17,452 nt of DNA, taken from NCBI GenBank assembly GCA_002291985.1, contig DBBB01000088.1, positions 1 through 17,452 on the forward strand, read 5' to 3'. A program made the translations under genes and the position numbers. The DNA is from Firmicutes bacterium UBA995 (GTDB lineage: Bacteria; Bacillota; Sulfobacillia; UBA995). Below the pieces are notes generated by a model. It was not told the origin of the DNA. It worked only from the letters and a program-made list of their open reading frames with translations, and ran no database searches. Of this stretch, positions 6,961 to 15,434 are shown one piece after another (position 1 is the first letter of the stretch; each line of letters starts with the position of its first letter).

Positions 6961-7452
6961 TCACTCTTCTTCGCCTGACTGGCCGATGTCCGCGAAGTCG
7001 GCCGGTCGGAAGATAAGGGCGGGGGCTTCGCGGAGCACACCTTCATCCACCAGGCGCCCGACGAAGAGAGTGTGATCGCCCACCTCGCCGGCCGATACGA
7101 CGTGGCAATCCAGGAAGGCCATCGCATCTTGCAGGACAGGAGCCCCGCCAGCGCCCGTACGCCAGGCGAGACCGGCGAACTTGTCAACATCGCGACCGCT
7201 CACCGACCCGAAGCGCCGGGCCAGATCGACCTGGTCGGCACGCAGGATGTGGATGCAGAAGCACTTTCCTTCGGCCACCACATCCCGCGTCTGACTGCCA
7301 TGATGGATGGCAACGGCGTAAAGCGGCGGACGGTGGGAGACTCTCACCACCCAGCAAGCGGTCATTCCCGCGTGGACTCCTCCGGCCGCCCCCGTTACGA
7401 CGAACACCGCCTGCGGCATGAGGTGCCGGGCGGGATTGAGTCGATGCATCAT
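6961..7452 (-). CDS. Flavin-reductase-like FMN-binding split-barrel protein
   Basis: The 163 residues match the flavin reductase/DIM6-NTAB domain. The N-terminal strand PQAVFVVTGAAGG leads into GMTACWVVRVSHRPPLYAVAIHHGSQT, the FMN-binding region, then KCFCIHIL and a FAGLAWRTGAGGAPVL segment. Such proteins bind FMN and reduce flavin for a partner enzyme or act directly as flavoproteins in the cytoplasm. The ATG at 7452 is chosen because it overlaps the stop of the ATPase gene as ATGA, a classic coupling signal. The frame is open further upstream, but only as antisense of the ATPase gene. No partner monooxygenase lies in the window, so the electron acceptor is unknown. Its coupling to an importer ATPase is unusual (see findings). 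Confidence 0.85.
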   Translation of the reverse strand: MMHRLNPARHLMPQAVFVVTGAAGGVHAGMTACWVVRVSHRPPLYAVAIHHGSQTRDVVAEGKCFCIHILRADQVDLARRFGSVSGRDVDKFAGLAWRTGAGGAPVLQDAMAFLDCHVVSAGEVGDHTLFVGRLVDEGVLREAPALIFRPADFADIGQSGEEE

Positions 7453-8996
7453 GATGCAACCTGACCGCTCATCATCAGCCCGATGATGGCGGTATCGAAG
7501 TTCGAGGCATCGAGTTCGCCTACCACCCGTCCCCGGTACATGACCAGCATGCGATGGCAGAGCTGGATCAGTTCCTCGATCTCGCTGGAGAATAGCAGGA
7601 TGGCGGCGCCCTCTGACGCGCACTGCACCAGCCGCTTTCGGATATAGGCGGTCGCCGAGATGTCGAGGCCCCGGGTAGGCTGACAAGCGATCACCACCCG
7701 GGGACGGCTGGCCAGTGCCCGCGCCACCACTACCCGCTGCTGGTTGCCCCCGGACAGGTGGCTCATCGGCACGTCCGGCGACGGCGTCCGCACGTCGTAA
7801 TCCGCGATCGTCTCCGCCGCGGCCCGTCCCATGGCTCGCCGGTTCAACACTCCCCGGGCGGAGAAAGGAGGAGATTCCGACCGGTCGAGGATGAGATTCT
7901 CCGCCAACGTCAGATCGGCCACCATGCCGTTGAGGTGGCGGTTCTCGGGGATGTACCGCAAACCGGACTGGAGCCTTCGAGCGATCGACCAGGCAGAGAG
8001 GTCCTGCCCTGCCAGCACGACCGTGCCGGCCCGCGCGATACGCAACCCCACCAGCGCCTCGGCCAGCTCGGTCTGACCGTTGCCCGCCACCCCGGCCACG
8101 CCCACGATCTCCCGGGGTCCAATCGCCAGAGACACGCCATCGACCTCGAGCTGCCGGTGGTCTTCGCCCACCACCAGGTCTTTCACCTCCAGCCGCCACG
8201 AGGTCTCCCGCTCGGGCAGCCGCAGGTCGACATCCCCGGACCAGTCCCTTTCCACCATGGCGCCGGCGACCGCTTGCGGGGTAGTGTGTTCGCACGGCAC
8301 GGTGGTGATGAGCTTTCCCCGGCGCAACACGGTGATGTTGTCGGCCGCCGCGAAGGCCTCGGCAAGCTTGTGGGTGATCAGGACCACCGTGTGGCCCTGC
8401 GCCCGCAGCCGCCCTAGTAGGGCGAGAAGGGCGTCCGTCTGCTGGGGAGTGAGCACGGCCGTCGGCTCGTCCATGATAAGAAAGCTGGCACCCTGATACA
8501 ACATCTTCAAGATCTCTACTTGCTGTTGCTGTCCCACCGATATAGCTCCAACCTGCCCGTCGAGGGGCAGGGCGAAGCCATATTGCTCGCTCAACCCTTG
8601 CACGGTCTTCCGGTGGCGGGCCCATTCCGGCCTGAGTCGGGTCCACCGCAGCTGGGGCATGAGCACATTCTCCAGTACGGTGTGGTTGGGGACAAGGGAG
8701 AAATGCTGATGGATCATGCCTATGCCGGCGGACATCGCGCGCTTCGGCGACCAGTCCCGGCCGACCTCCCGCCCGGCGATGCGCAGCTGACCGCGGTCAG
8801 GACGGAGCATTCCGTAGAGGACGGTCATCAGCGTGGTCTTCCCCGCCCCGTTCTCCCCCACGAGCGCCCGGATTTCCCCTGGCTCGACGGTAAGGCTCAC
8901 GCTGTCCAGCGCTTTCACCGGCCCGAAGGATTTACAGATCCCCTCCATCTGCACCGCCACGGCCGTGTCTGAGATCGGATTGAGATTGATCGGCAT
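7449..8996 (-). CDS. BMP/nucleoside-type ABC importer ATPase with two nucleotide-binding domains
   Basis: Energises uptake by the two BPD_transp_2 permeases encoded upstream. The 515 residues hold two ABC domains. Domain 1 has Walker A GENGAGKTT (47-55), Q-loop IGMIHQHFSLVPN (typical of the YufO/NupO and RfuB-like group), signature SVGQQQQVEILK (153-164), Walker B FLIMDEPTA and switch His in LITHK. Domain 2 has a degenerate Walker A (AGVAGNGQTE, 301-310, without the Lys-Thr/Ser), signature LSGGNQQ (414-420) and IACQPTRGLD. Such asymmetry is normal for sugar/nucleoside importers with fused ATPases. The ATG at 8996 follows a purine-rich GGAAGGAG. The stop overlaps the flavin reductase start. 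Length and motif order look intact. Confidence 0.93.
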   Translation of the reverse strand: MPINLNPISDTAVAVQMEGICKSFGPVKALDSVSLTVEPGEIRALVGENGAGKTTLMTVLYGMLRPDRGQLRIAGREVGRDWSPKRAMSAGIGMIHQHFSLVPNHTVLENVLMPQLRWTRLRPEWARHRKTVQGLSEQYGFALPLDGQVGAISVGQQQQVEILKMLYQGASFLIMDEPTAVLTPQQTDALLALLGRLRAQGHTVVLITHKLAEAFAAADNITVLRRGKLITTVPCEHTTPQAVAGAMVERDWSGDVDLRLPERETSWRLEVKDLVVGEDHRQLEVDGVSLAIGPREIVGVAGVAGNGQTELAEALVGLRIARAGTVVLAGQDLSAWSIARRLQSGLRYIPENRHLNGMVADLTLAENLILDRSESPPFSARGVLNRRAMGRAAAETIADYDVRTPSPDVPMSHLSGGNQQRVVVARALASRPRVVIACQPTRGLDISATAYIRKRLVQCASEGAAILLFSSEIEELIQLCHRMLVMYRGRVVGELDASNFDTAIIGLMMSGQVAS

Positions 8997-9101
8997 GCTC
9001 CTGGATGTGCTCCTTCCCTCGAGGGATCGTCGGCCCGGACGAGGCGACCGGACGCACCTGTCGCGGCCGCCCCGTCCAGAGATGGTTCTGCCCCTACCTT
9101 A

Positions 9102-10145
9102 TCACCGCTTCAGGAGATCGTCGATGGAGTGAACGACCCGGGGGATGGGCAACTCGCCCGCCCGCAACCTGGTCACGAGTTGATCGATGGCGTCGACGGT
9201 GGCCTGGGGCACGGCACCCCGGAAATCGGCGAGCTTGAAGTACTCGACTCCCACGTGGACGGTCTTCTTCTCCAGCATGCCTCCCTCGAATTGCCGGGCA
9301 AGATCCCGGTACATCCGGGGCTTGTCGAGGATCATGCTGGTCAGGATGGCGTCAGGCGCATCCTCATGCAGATCCCAGGCGTGGCCGATTATCCTGGCTC
9401 CACCGGCCTTCGCCGCTTCGTAGCTGCCCAGGATTCCCGGACCGGTGAGCGCGAATACCACGTCCGCGCCCTCTCTGACCTGAAGGGCGGTTATCTCGCG
9501 GTGGGCCGTCACGTCTACCCAGTCGCCCACGAAGTTGGTGACCACGCGAATGTCGGGCCGCACGAACCTGGCCGCTTCGACTGCCCCGCTGAAGAGGTAG
9601 GCAATGACGGGGACAGGGACTCCCCCGAGCAGGCCAATCGTGCCCGTCCGGGAGGACTTGGCCGCGGCCACGCCCAGCATCTGCCCGTAGGCGTACAAGT
9701 CAGGGGACCACGCCGCTACCCGCGGCGAGTCGGGCAAGCGCTCGGCCATGGACATCATGACGAACCAGGTCTTCGGGTACTTGGGAGACACTTCGTGCCA
9801 GGCATCGGTCATGCCCGCATCGGGGAAGATCACGATATCGTAGCCCGCCTCGGCGAATCCGGCAGCCGTGGCTGCCACCTGTCCGTAGGGGACTCCTTCG
9901 GCCACGGTAACCGTCCAGCCGAACTCCTCCCGCAGTGCGAGGATCCCCGCCCAGTCGGCGCGGTCCCAGCCGCCCGCCCGGGCGGGATTGACGATCGAGA
10001 AGATCACCGCTGCCTGCACGGGATCCTTCTCGGCCCCCGGCGCCGGTTGCGCCGCCGGACGCGGGCAGCCGGCTACCAGCGTCATGACGAGCAGGACGGA
10101 CAAACCTGCCAGCACCCGCCGCATACCGGGATGCTTCTTGCTCAT
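9102..10145 (-). CDS. BMP family ABC transporter substrate-binding lipoprotein
   Basis: Extracytoplasmic binding protein for the adjacent importer, 347 residues. The signal peptide MSKKHPGMRRVLAGLSVLLV ends in the lipobox LVAGC (Cys27), indicating lipid anchoring. BMP (Bmp/Med) family segments follow: FSIVNPARAGGWDRADWAGI, YDIVIFPDAGMTDAWHEVSPKYPKTWFVM, GLLGGVPVPVIAYLFSGAVEAA, VREGADVVFALTGPGILG and AILTSMILDK. Characterised relatives bind purine nucleosides (PnrA, BmpA) or riboflavin (RfuA). The residues that decide between these cannot be judged by eye. The ATG at 10145 has a good purine-rich site (GAAGGGGGAAG). It is 93 bp from the preceding permease gene and 105 bp from the ATPase gene. 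Confidence 0.92.
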   Translation of the reverse strand: MSKKHPGMRRVLAGLSVLLVMTLVAGCPRPAAQPAPGAEKDPVQAAVIFSIVNPARAGGWDRADWAGILALREEFGWTVTVAEGVPYGQVAATAAGFAEAGYDIVIFPDAGMTDAWHEVSPKYPKTWFVMMSMAERLPDSPRVAAWSPDLYAYGQMLGVAAAKSSRTGTIGLLGGVPVPVIAYLFSGAVEAARFVRPDIRVVTNFVGDWVDVTAHREITALQVREGADVVFALTGPGILGSYEAAKAGGARIIGHAWDLHEDAPDAILTSMILDKPRMYRDLARQFEGGMLEKKTVHVGVEYFKLADFRGAVPQATVDAIDQLVTRLRAGELPIPRVVHSIDDLLKR

Positions 10146-10238
10146 GCTGCTTCCCCCTTCATCAATTGGACTATTCTCCCGTCAACAGATCGACACTCCA
10201 ACGAATCACCGCTCATCCTCATCCCGACCCGCGCTCCA

Positions 10239-11159
10239 TCACCCCCTCAGAAAGGGCTTGCCGGCATCGCGAGGTCCCATCGCCATGCCCACGATGGCCA
10301 CCGCCGCCAGGGTGAGCACGTAGGGCAGCATCAGGTAGTAGTACGGGTTTAGTCCCGCGCCCATGGCTTGCGCTCGGAAAGCCAGCGCCTCGCCGGCGCC
10401 GAACAACAGGCAGGCGAAGAACATGAGGTCCGGGCGCCACCGTCCGAAGTAAACGGCCGCCAGGCCAATGAAACCCCGGCCCATGGTCATGTTGTCGACA
10501 AACGTGGGCACCCAGCCGAGCGTCAGCGCCGCCCCCCCCAGCGCGCCGAGCACGCTGCCTCCGAGCAGGGCAAGCGATCTGACCCGCAGGACGCTGAGAC
10601 CGGCCGCGTGGGCCGCCCGGGCGCTCTCGCCGACGGACCGCCACAATAGCCCCGGGCCCGTGGAGAACAACAGCACCTGCACTCCTATAACGAGGATCAG
10701 GGCCAGCAACGTAAGGGGGGGGATGATCGCCAATCTCGCGGTCAAGGGTTCCAGCCATCCTCCCGCCTGCCCCCAGTTCAGCGATGGGGCCATGAGCCGT
10801 ACGCCGCCCTCCACCAGCAGCCGGTAAATGAAGCTGGTGACGCCGATGCTCACCAGGTTGAACGCTATACCCGTGGCAATCTGATCGGCAGGGAGGTAGA
10901 CGGTCATCCCCGCCAGCACCAGTCCGGCGAGTAGCCCGGTCAGTATCGCCGCCGCCACGCCGAGCCAGGGATTACCGGTGAAAACCGCGCCCAGCACTGC
11001 GGCGAGCGCCCCCGCCAGCATCGAACCCTCCACGCCGATGTTCAAGATCCCCGCCCGCTCGCAGGCAAGCACCCCCAGCGCGCAGAAGAGCAACGGGGTT
11101 GCCGCGCGCAGCACCGCCAGCAAGAAGTCTAACCACCAGTCAAGTTCCACCCGGCCCAC
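10239..11159 (-). CDS. BMP/nucleoside-type ABC permease (BPD_transp_2, YufQ/NupQ-like)
   Basis: Second permease of the BMP importer, 306 residues, almost entirely hydrophobic helices. The segment FCALGVLACERAGILNIGVEGSML is the hallmark of this branch (ERAGxxNIGxEG). Also present are YLPADQIATGIAFNLVSIG, the conserved GESARAAHAAGLSV loop that contacts the ATPase, and the late GRWRPDLMFFACLLFGAGEAL. The start is a GTG at 11159, six bases after the stop of the first permease. Another GTG three codons later (11150) has better spacing (11 nt) from GGAGG, so translation may begin there. The close spacing shows co-transcription with the partner permease. Confidence 0.9.
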   Translation of the reverse strand: MGRVELDWWLDFLLAVLRAATPLLFCALGVLACERAGILNIGVEGSMLAGALAAVLGAVFTGNPWLGVAAAILTGLLAGLVLAGMTVYLPADQIATGIAFNLVSIGVTSFIYRLLVEGGVRLMAPSLNWGQAGGWLEPLTARLAIIPPLTLLALILVIGVQVLLFSTGPGLLWRSVGESARAAHAAGLSVLRVRSLALLGGSVLGALGGAALTLGWVPTFVDNMTMGRGFIGLAAVYFGRWRPDLMFFACLLFGAGEALAFRAQAMGAGLNPYYYLMLPYVLTLAAVAIVGMAMGPRDAGKPFLRG

Positions 11160-11165
11160 CCCCTC

Positions 11166-12230
11166 CTACTTGGCGTCGACAGCGTCACCCATCCGGCGCA
11201 ACCCGGCGCCCAGCGCCAGGTAGATGAGCACGGGTAGCCCCTGAAACACGAAGACCAGCGCCGCCGGTACTCCTGTCAAAGCCTGCATGGAGCGAGAGCC
11301 CGTTTCCAGCACCGCGAACAGGAAACCCACCAGCAACACGCCCAGGGGGCTGCCTCCCAGCAAGGCCACGGGGATACCCACGAGCCCCCAGGTCTTGGAC
11401 CATCCCTCGGCCACCCGCAGCGTGTGCCCGAGATACTGGAAACCTCCCGCCAGCCCTGCCAGGGCTGCACCCATCAGCACCGCCTTGATGAGTACGCGAT
11501 CCACCGCAATGCCTGCGGCTGCGGCTGCCGCCCGGTTGCCGCCCACCGCCCGCAGGTGAAGGCCGAAAACGGTGCGACTGAGCAGCCACCAGGCCCCCAG
11601 GGCGAGCCCGACCGCCGCGAACAGGCTGACGGGGATGCCCGATCCCGGCGGGAAAAGGGGCAGCCGGTAGCCTGCCGGGACAATGGGCGTCGTCCCGTAC
11701 CACGCCCCCGGGTCCTGGAGGGGACCGGTGATCATCGCGTACATGAACCGCATGGCGGCGAAGTTCATCATGATGGTGGTGGTGACTTCGCTCGCCCCCC
11801 GACTCAGGCGCAGCAGCAAGGGAATCCCTGCGGTCAAGGCGCCCGCCAGCACGCAGGCGGTCAGAGCCGCCGCAAGCGCCAGGGGGGGAGGTGCGGGGAG
11901 GTGCATGATGACGACCGCGGCCGCCACGCCTCCCATCTCGAGCTGGCCCTGTCCCCCGACATTGAAAAATCCCGCCCGGTAGGGGATCAGCACTGCCAGC
12001 CCCGAGAGGGTGATTGCCACCCACTCCGACAGCGTGGTTCTGAGCGCCCAGCGGCCCTGGAAGGCCCCCCGGAACATGGCCGTCAACGCCTCGTATGGAT
12101 CGGCCCCGGCGAGGTACACGCAGATCCACAAGGCCAGCAACGAAAAGAGCAGCGACATTCCCGCCAGGGTAATCGATGTTCTCGTCTTCATGAGTCGCCG
12201 GAGCCGCGTGCCGGCCCGGGAAAGGCTCAT
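11166..12230 (-). CDS. BMP/nucleoside-type ABC permease (BPD_transp_2, YufP/NupP-like)
   Basis: First permease of the importer, 354 residues. A short basic cytoplasmic N-terminus is followed by repeated membrane helices. YRAGFFNVGGQGQLEMGG is the branch signature, GASEVTTTIMMNFAAM is characteristic, and RAVGGNRAAAAAAGI is the ATPase-contact loop. The ATG at 12230 lies 15 bases from GGAGG. A TTG two codons upstream (12236) has 9-base spacing and may be the true start. The same frame stays open far upstream to 13223, but that part is antisense or alternative frame of the IclR gene and not a fusion. It sits ~30 bp after the iclR-type stop, so regulator and permeases are probably co-transcribed. 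Confidence 0.9.
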   Translation of the reverse strand: MSLSRAGTRLRRLMKTRTSITLAGMSLLFSLLALWICVYLAGADPYEALTAMFRGAFQGRWALRTTLSEWVAITLSGLAVLIPYRAGFFNVGGQGQLEMGGVAAAVVIMHLPAPPPLALAAALTACVLAGALTAGIPLLLRLSRGASEVTTTIMMNFAAMRFMYAMITGPLQDPGAWYGTTPIVPAGYRLPLFPPGSGIPVSLFAAVGLALGAWWLLSRTVFGLHLRAVGGNRAAAAAAGIAVDRVLIKAVLMGAALAGLAGGFQYLGHTLRVAEGWSKTWGLVGIPVALLGGSPLGVLLVGFLFAVLETGSRSMQALTGVPAALVFVFQGLPVLIYLALGAGLRRMGDAVDAK

Positions 12231-12265
12231 GGGCAACTTGTGAAACCTCCGATCCTCGCGCCTGC

Positions 12266-13093
12266 TCAGGAGATGGGTACGCCTGCCCTGCCGGCGTCCC
12301 CGCTCCACCCCATGTTCGCGGATATTGCGGCGGCTGCCGCCACGACCGGCTCGGCATGGTTTCGCGCCTCGGCCTCGGACAGGCTGGGAATGATCATCGT
12401 CCGGCTGACGGCGGCGATCACGCTCCCGGCGTGGTCGCGAATGGGTGCCGCCACGCAGTGAACGAGTGGTTCGTGCTCCGCCATGTCCACGGCAAAGCCG
12501 CGCGCTCGCACCCGCTCCAGCTCGGCCAGCAACTCCTGGACGGTGGTGATGGTTTCCGAGGTGTGGCGCTTGAGCCCGCGCTGCGCAGCCAGGTGCCGGA
12601 CGGCCGAGACCGGCTGGAACGCCAGCAAGGCTTTCCCGAGGCCGGTGCAGTGAGCCGGGGCGCGCCGCCCCACCTGCGAGTAAAGGCGAATAGAGTTGTT
12701 GCCCTCGAACTTGTCGATGTAGACGACCTCGCCCCCATCGAGGATCCCGAGATGAATGGTGCATCCCGTGTCCCGATGCAGCCGCTCGAGGTAAGGACGG
12801 GCCTCGCGGCGCAACTCGACGCCGTTGAGGGCGACGGCGCCGAGTTCCAGCAGCTTCAAGCCCAGGGCATACCTGCCGCTGGCGGGGCAGCGCCGCAGAA
12901 AGCCTGCCTTCTCCAGGGTCAATGCAAGGCGGTGAACGGTGCTCTTGTGAATGCCAACTGACCTGGCCATTTCGGCCAGCGTCAAGCCGCCCGGGTGCCG
13001 GCAGAAAACGCCCAACACTTCCAGGGCACGCTCTACCACCCGTACCCGATAGTACTCGTATTCGGCTGTTCGGCGCGGTGACGGTCTGTTCAT
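12266..13093 (-). CDS. IclR family transcriptional regulator
   Basis: Cytoplasmic DNA-binding regulator, 275 residues, standard IclR length. The N-terminal winged helix-turn-helix is clear: VVERALEVLGVFCRHPGGLT, then LAEMARSVGIHKSTVHRLALTLEKAGFL (39-66) and the wing GRYALGLKLLELG. The C-terminal effector domain has GCTIHLGILDGGEVVYIDKFEG, a HCTGLGKALLAF motif, GFAVDMAEHEPLVHCVAAPIRD and AAVSRT. IclR proteins bind small carboxylates, aromatics or sugar acids. I chose the ATG at 13093; the frame extends upstream without homology. The gene stands between the catabolic operon and the importer genes, with a 184-bp gap upstream, suggesting control of one or both. A KdgR-like role would suit the nearby KDG-type kinase, but that is inference. 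Confidence 0.93.
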   Translation of the reverse strand: MNRPSPRRTAEYEYYRVRVVERALEVLGVFCRHPGGLTLAEMARSVGIHKSTVHRLALTLEKAGFLRRCPASGRYALGLKLLELGAVALNGVELRREARPYLERLHRDTGCTIHLGILDGGEVVYIDKFEGNNSIRLYSQVGRRAPAHCTGLGKALLAFQPVSAVRHLAAQRGLKRHTSETITTVQELLAELERVRARGFAVDMAEHEPLVHCVAAPIRDHAGSVIAAVSRTMIIPSLSEAEARNHAEPVVAAAAAISANMGWSGDAGRAGVPIS

Positions 13094-13203
13094 GGACGTA
13101 TCTCGCCAGCCAGGACACCCGTTGTTGTTTTCGAGACGAGGATTCGGTACACGGTCCCGGCCCCCCTTTGCCCGGCATCGCATTCAGCGCAATGTGCGTT
13201 TCG

Positions 13204-13224
13204 AATGGTGAGACGCCGACCATT
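13204..13224. promoter_or_regulatory. Short inverted repeat upstream of the iclR-type gene, possible operator
   Basis: AATGGT (13204-13209) and ACCATT (13219-13224) are inverse complements with a 9-bp spacer, in the 184-bp gap ahead of the regulator. The arms are only six bases, so chance is possible. I see no convincing -35/-10 pair in this gap. Confidence 0.25.
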
Positions 13225-13253
13225 GCCCCCGGCCGTCATCCCCTGGCCATCCT

Positions 13254-13276
13254 CGCCGGGTGTCCTCGCGCCGGCG
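13254..13276 (-). repeat. Stem-loop just after the aminotransferase stop codon
   Basis: On the - strand CGCCGG (13276-13271) and CCGGCG (13259-13254) form a 6-bp G+C stem with an 11-nt loop, starting one base after the stop codon of the aminotransferase gene. No U-run follows. It may mark the 3' end of the upstream operon by protecting the RNA end or as a weak terminator. Confidence 0.35.
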
Positions 13277-13277
13277 T

Positions 13278-14435
13278 TCACTGCTGCAACCGGCGGTCAG
13301 CCTGGATGGCCTCGGCCAGCCGGTTGACCCCTTCGCGCAGCGCGGCCTCGGGAGACGCGAGCGAGACCCGGACATACTGCCGGCCTGCGGGGCCGAACGT
13401 CTCCCCGGGGGCGACGGCGACACCTCGGGTGCTGAGGAGATTGTCGGCGAACGCCTTGGAACCAGGGCAACCTGCTTCCACCCATAGATAGAAGGCGCCG
13501 GACGGGCGCTGGTAGCGTATACCGTGGCGGTCGAGAATTTCCATGGCGGCATCCCGGTTGCGCCGGTAGGCCAGGCACATGGAGTGGACGCAGTCCTGTG
13601 GTCCCCGCAAGGCAGCCTCCGCCGCCTTCTGCGAGACCCCGGGAGCACAGGCGACGCTGGCCTCCTGCATCTTTGCCATCTGGGCGGACACCTCAAGGGG
13701 CGCCACGGCGTAACCTATCCGCCATCCGGTCATGGCGTAGGTCTTGGATACGGCGAACACCACGATGAGACCGTCGTAGCCGTCCTGGGCCAAAAAGGTC
13801 GCATGTGCGCCGTCGAAGACGATGCTGTCGTACACTTCATCGGCGATGATGAACAGGTCTCGGCGCGATGCCCAGGCCACCAGTTCCCTGACCGCTTGCG
13901 GCGGCAACACCGTGCCCAGGGGATTGGAGGGGGAGTTGATGATGATCGCCCTGGTCTTCGGCCCAACGAGTCGGTCGAGGTCGCCCACGAGGGGGAGGAA
14001 ACCGTTGGCAGGATACAGGGGGTAGCGCCGGGAGAGGGCGCCGACTCCCGCCACCGTCATCTCATAGGTGGGCCAGCCCGGGTCGGGTATCAGCACCTCG
14101 TCGCCGAGTTCCGTCGCCACCCGCAGGGCGGTGGCGATGGCCCCCACCCCCCCGACCGATATGCAAATGCGCTCGGTGGGCAGGTCAACAGCATACTCCC
14201 GGCGCAGCCGCAGGGCGACCGCCTCGCGGAGCGAGGACATCCCCGCGTTCGCCGTGTAGCGAGTGTAGCCGGCCCGGGCGGCCTCGACCGCCGCCTCGAC
14301 GATGTGGGGAGGCGTGGGGAACATGGGCTCGCCGACCTCGAGCCTGATGGCATCGGGAATCTCCATGGCCCGTTCCATGATGGCACGAATTCCCGAACGG
14401 GGGATGTCGGCGGTCAATCGAGAAATGCTCGGCAT
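13278..14435 (-). CDS. PLP-dependent aminotransferase, class I/II (fold type I)
   Basis: Transfers an amino group between an amino acid and a 2-keto acid using pyridoxal phosphate in the cytoplasm. It has 385 residues, normal length. Visible landmarks: substrate loop LEVGEPMFPTP (32-42), YTANAGMSSLREA, PDPGWPTYE (118-125), the PLP-ring motif NSPSNPLG (167-174), the PLP-nitrogen aspartate in ADEVYD (Asp199), the Schiff-base lysine in SKTYAMTGWRIGY (Lys231), and a C-terminal arginine in YVRVSLA for the substrate carboxylate. It resembles aspartate/aromatic aminotransferases of the I-gamma group. The exact amino donor is not decidable. The ATG at 14435 is four bases after the kinase stop, so the two are co-translated. 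Confidence 0.93.
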   Translation of the reverse strand: MPSISRLTADIPRSGIRAIMERAMEIPDAIRLEVGEPMFPTPPHIVEAAVEAARAGYTRYTANAGMSSLREAVALRLRREYAVDLPTERICISVGGVGAIATALRVATELGDEVLIPDPGWPTYEMTVAGVGALSRRYPLYPANGFLPLVGDLDRLVGPKTRAIIINSPSNPLGTVLPPQAVRELVAWASRRDLFIIADEVYDSIVFDGAHATFLAQDGYDGLIVVFAVSKTYAMTGWRIGYAVAPLEVSAQMAKMQEASVACAPGVSQKAAEAALRGPQDCVHSMCLAYRRNRDAAMEILDRHGIRYQRPSGAFYLWVEAGCPGSKAFADNLLSTRGVAVAPGETFGPAGRQYVRVSLASPEAALREGVNRLAEAIQADRRLQQ

Positions 14436-14439
14436 GGGA

Positions 14440-15417
14440 TCAGGCCCCCCGGGAACGGCCGCCTGTCGAGCACGGCCGGTTGAGATAGGGTAGCAGTTCG
14501 GTCAAGAAGGGATAACCCTCATAGTCGCCGGCGACGGTAGTCGCCATCGCGCCCACGTAGTTCCCGGCGGCGAGACACTGCTCGAGCGGCCATCCGCTCA
14601 ACAAGCCGAAAATGAACCCCGCGGCGAAGCCGTCCCCCGCCCCCACCGGGTCCACGAACCGGTTGGTTGGGACGGCCGGGACATGCACCGGTTCGTCGGA
14701 CGTCCCGTTCGAAGCCGCCGCTCCCCGTGGTCCCAGCTTGAGGACGACCACCTTGGGGCCCAGTTCGTGGGCCTGCCCGCGCAGGGACGCAAGGTCGGTC
14801 GAGCCAAAGAGCAGTTCGGCCTCGCGCTCGTTCACGAAAAGGATGTCCGCCCTCCTCATGTAGTCAACCATGAAGCCCTCCGCGTCCGCGCGGTCGTGCA
14901 GCAAGGGCCGGTAGTTCGGGTCAAATGATATGGTGGCGCCTGCCTCCTCGGCCATGGCGAGCAACGATTCGCAGGCGGCCTGACAGGTGCTGCTGAGAGC
15001 GGGCGTTATGCCGGTCACGTGGACGAGGTTCACTCCGGTCAACCACTCCCGCTTGAGATCCTCGGGCGAGAGGGCGCTGGCGGCGCTTCCGCGGCGGTAG
15101 TAGTGCACTTTCGGGTCGCCGTGGCCCCGGTACTCCTTGAAGTACACCCCGGTCGGGTGCAGGGTACTGCGGCTGACCAGGGAAGTGTCCAGTCCTTCCG
15201 CGCGCATGCACCCGAGAATGTACTCCCCGAACTCGTCATCTCCCAGCCTGGTGATGAACCCGCTTCGGATGCCCAGCCTCGTCAAGGCGATGCTGAAGTT
15301 CAGTTCCGCCCCTGCCGTATACTTGGCAAAGTGGGACACGTGGCGGAGCGGCCCCGCCGTGCTCGCGCTTAGAAGCACCATCGGTTCACCCAGAGTCAGC
15401 ACATCGAACGCCCTCAA
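14440..15417 (-). CDS. kdgK: PfkB family sugar kinase, 2-keto-3-deoxygluconate kinase-like
   Basis: Phosphorylates a sugar or sugar acid with ATP; the closest recognised type makes 2-keto-3-deoxy-6-phosphogluconate. The 325 residues show GEPMVLLSA at the start (10-18), YTAGAELNFSIALTRLG (33-49) as substrate lid/binding region, and RLGDDEFGEYIL. The KDG-kinase-like TGVYFKEY and HYYRRGSAASALSPEDL (105-121) follow. The PfkB signature DPVGAGDGFAAGF (256-268) contains catalytic Asp262. The start is a TTG at 15417, picked because GGAGG lies 7 bases before it and the family N-terminus begins at once; no ATG fits. It lies 17 bases after the MoaD-like stop. Alternatives are ribokinase-like or IolC-like substrates; the YYRxGSAAS motif favours KDG. 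Confidence 0.85.
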   Translation of the reverse strand: MRAFDVLTLGEPMVLLSASTAGPLRHVSHFAKYTAGAELNFSIALTRLGIRSGFITRLGDDEFGEYILGCMRAEGLDTSLVSRSTLHPTGVYFKEYRGHGDPKVHYYRRGSAASALSPEDLKREWLTGVNLVHVTGITPALSSTCQAACESLLAMAEEAGATISFDPNYRPLLHDRADAEGFMVDYMRRADILFVNEREAELLFGSTDLASLRGQAHELGPKVVVLKLGPRGAAASNGTSDEPVHVPAVPTNRFVDPVGAGDGFAAGFIFGLLSGWPLEQCLAAGNYVGAMATTVAGDYEGYPFLTELLPYLNRPCSTGGRSRGA

Positions 15418-15434
15418 GTCGGATCCTCCCCCGT

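Noticed and set aside
6961..8646. A 561-residue frame ending in the flavin reductase
   Set aside because: The upstream ~400 residues are an alternate frame of the ATPase gene, rich in Arg/Gly/Pro as such shadows are. The ATGA overlap at 7449-7452 gives the natural start.
9015..9026. 12-bp palindrome TCCCTCGAGGGA between the BMP protein and ATPase genes
   Set aside because: It has no loop, overlaps the purine-rich ribosome-site region of the ATPase gene and has no flanking symmetry; it could be chance.
10146..10238. Possible promoter (TTGACG) ahead of the BMP lipoprotein gene
   Set aside because: No acceptable -10 box lies 16-18 bp downstream of it; transcription from the permease genes is simpler.
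11166..13223. A single 685-residue frame on - that could look like a regulator-permease fusion
   Set aside because: Only residues from 12230 (or 12236) on match a permease. The upstream part lies in the wrong frame of the IclR gene, which has its own intact frame, and it has no recognisable domain.
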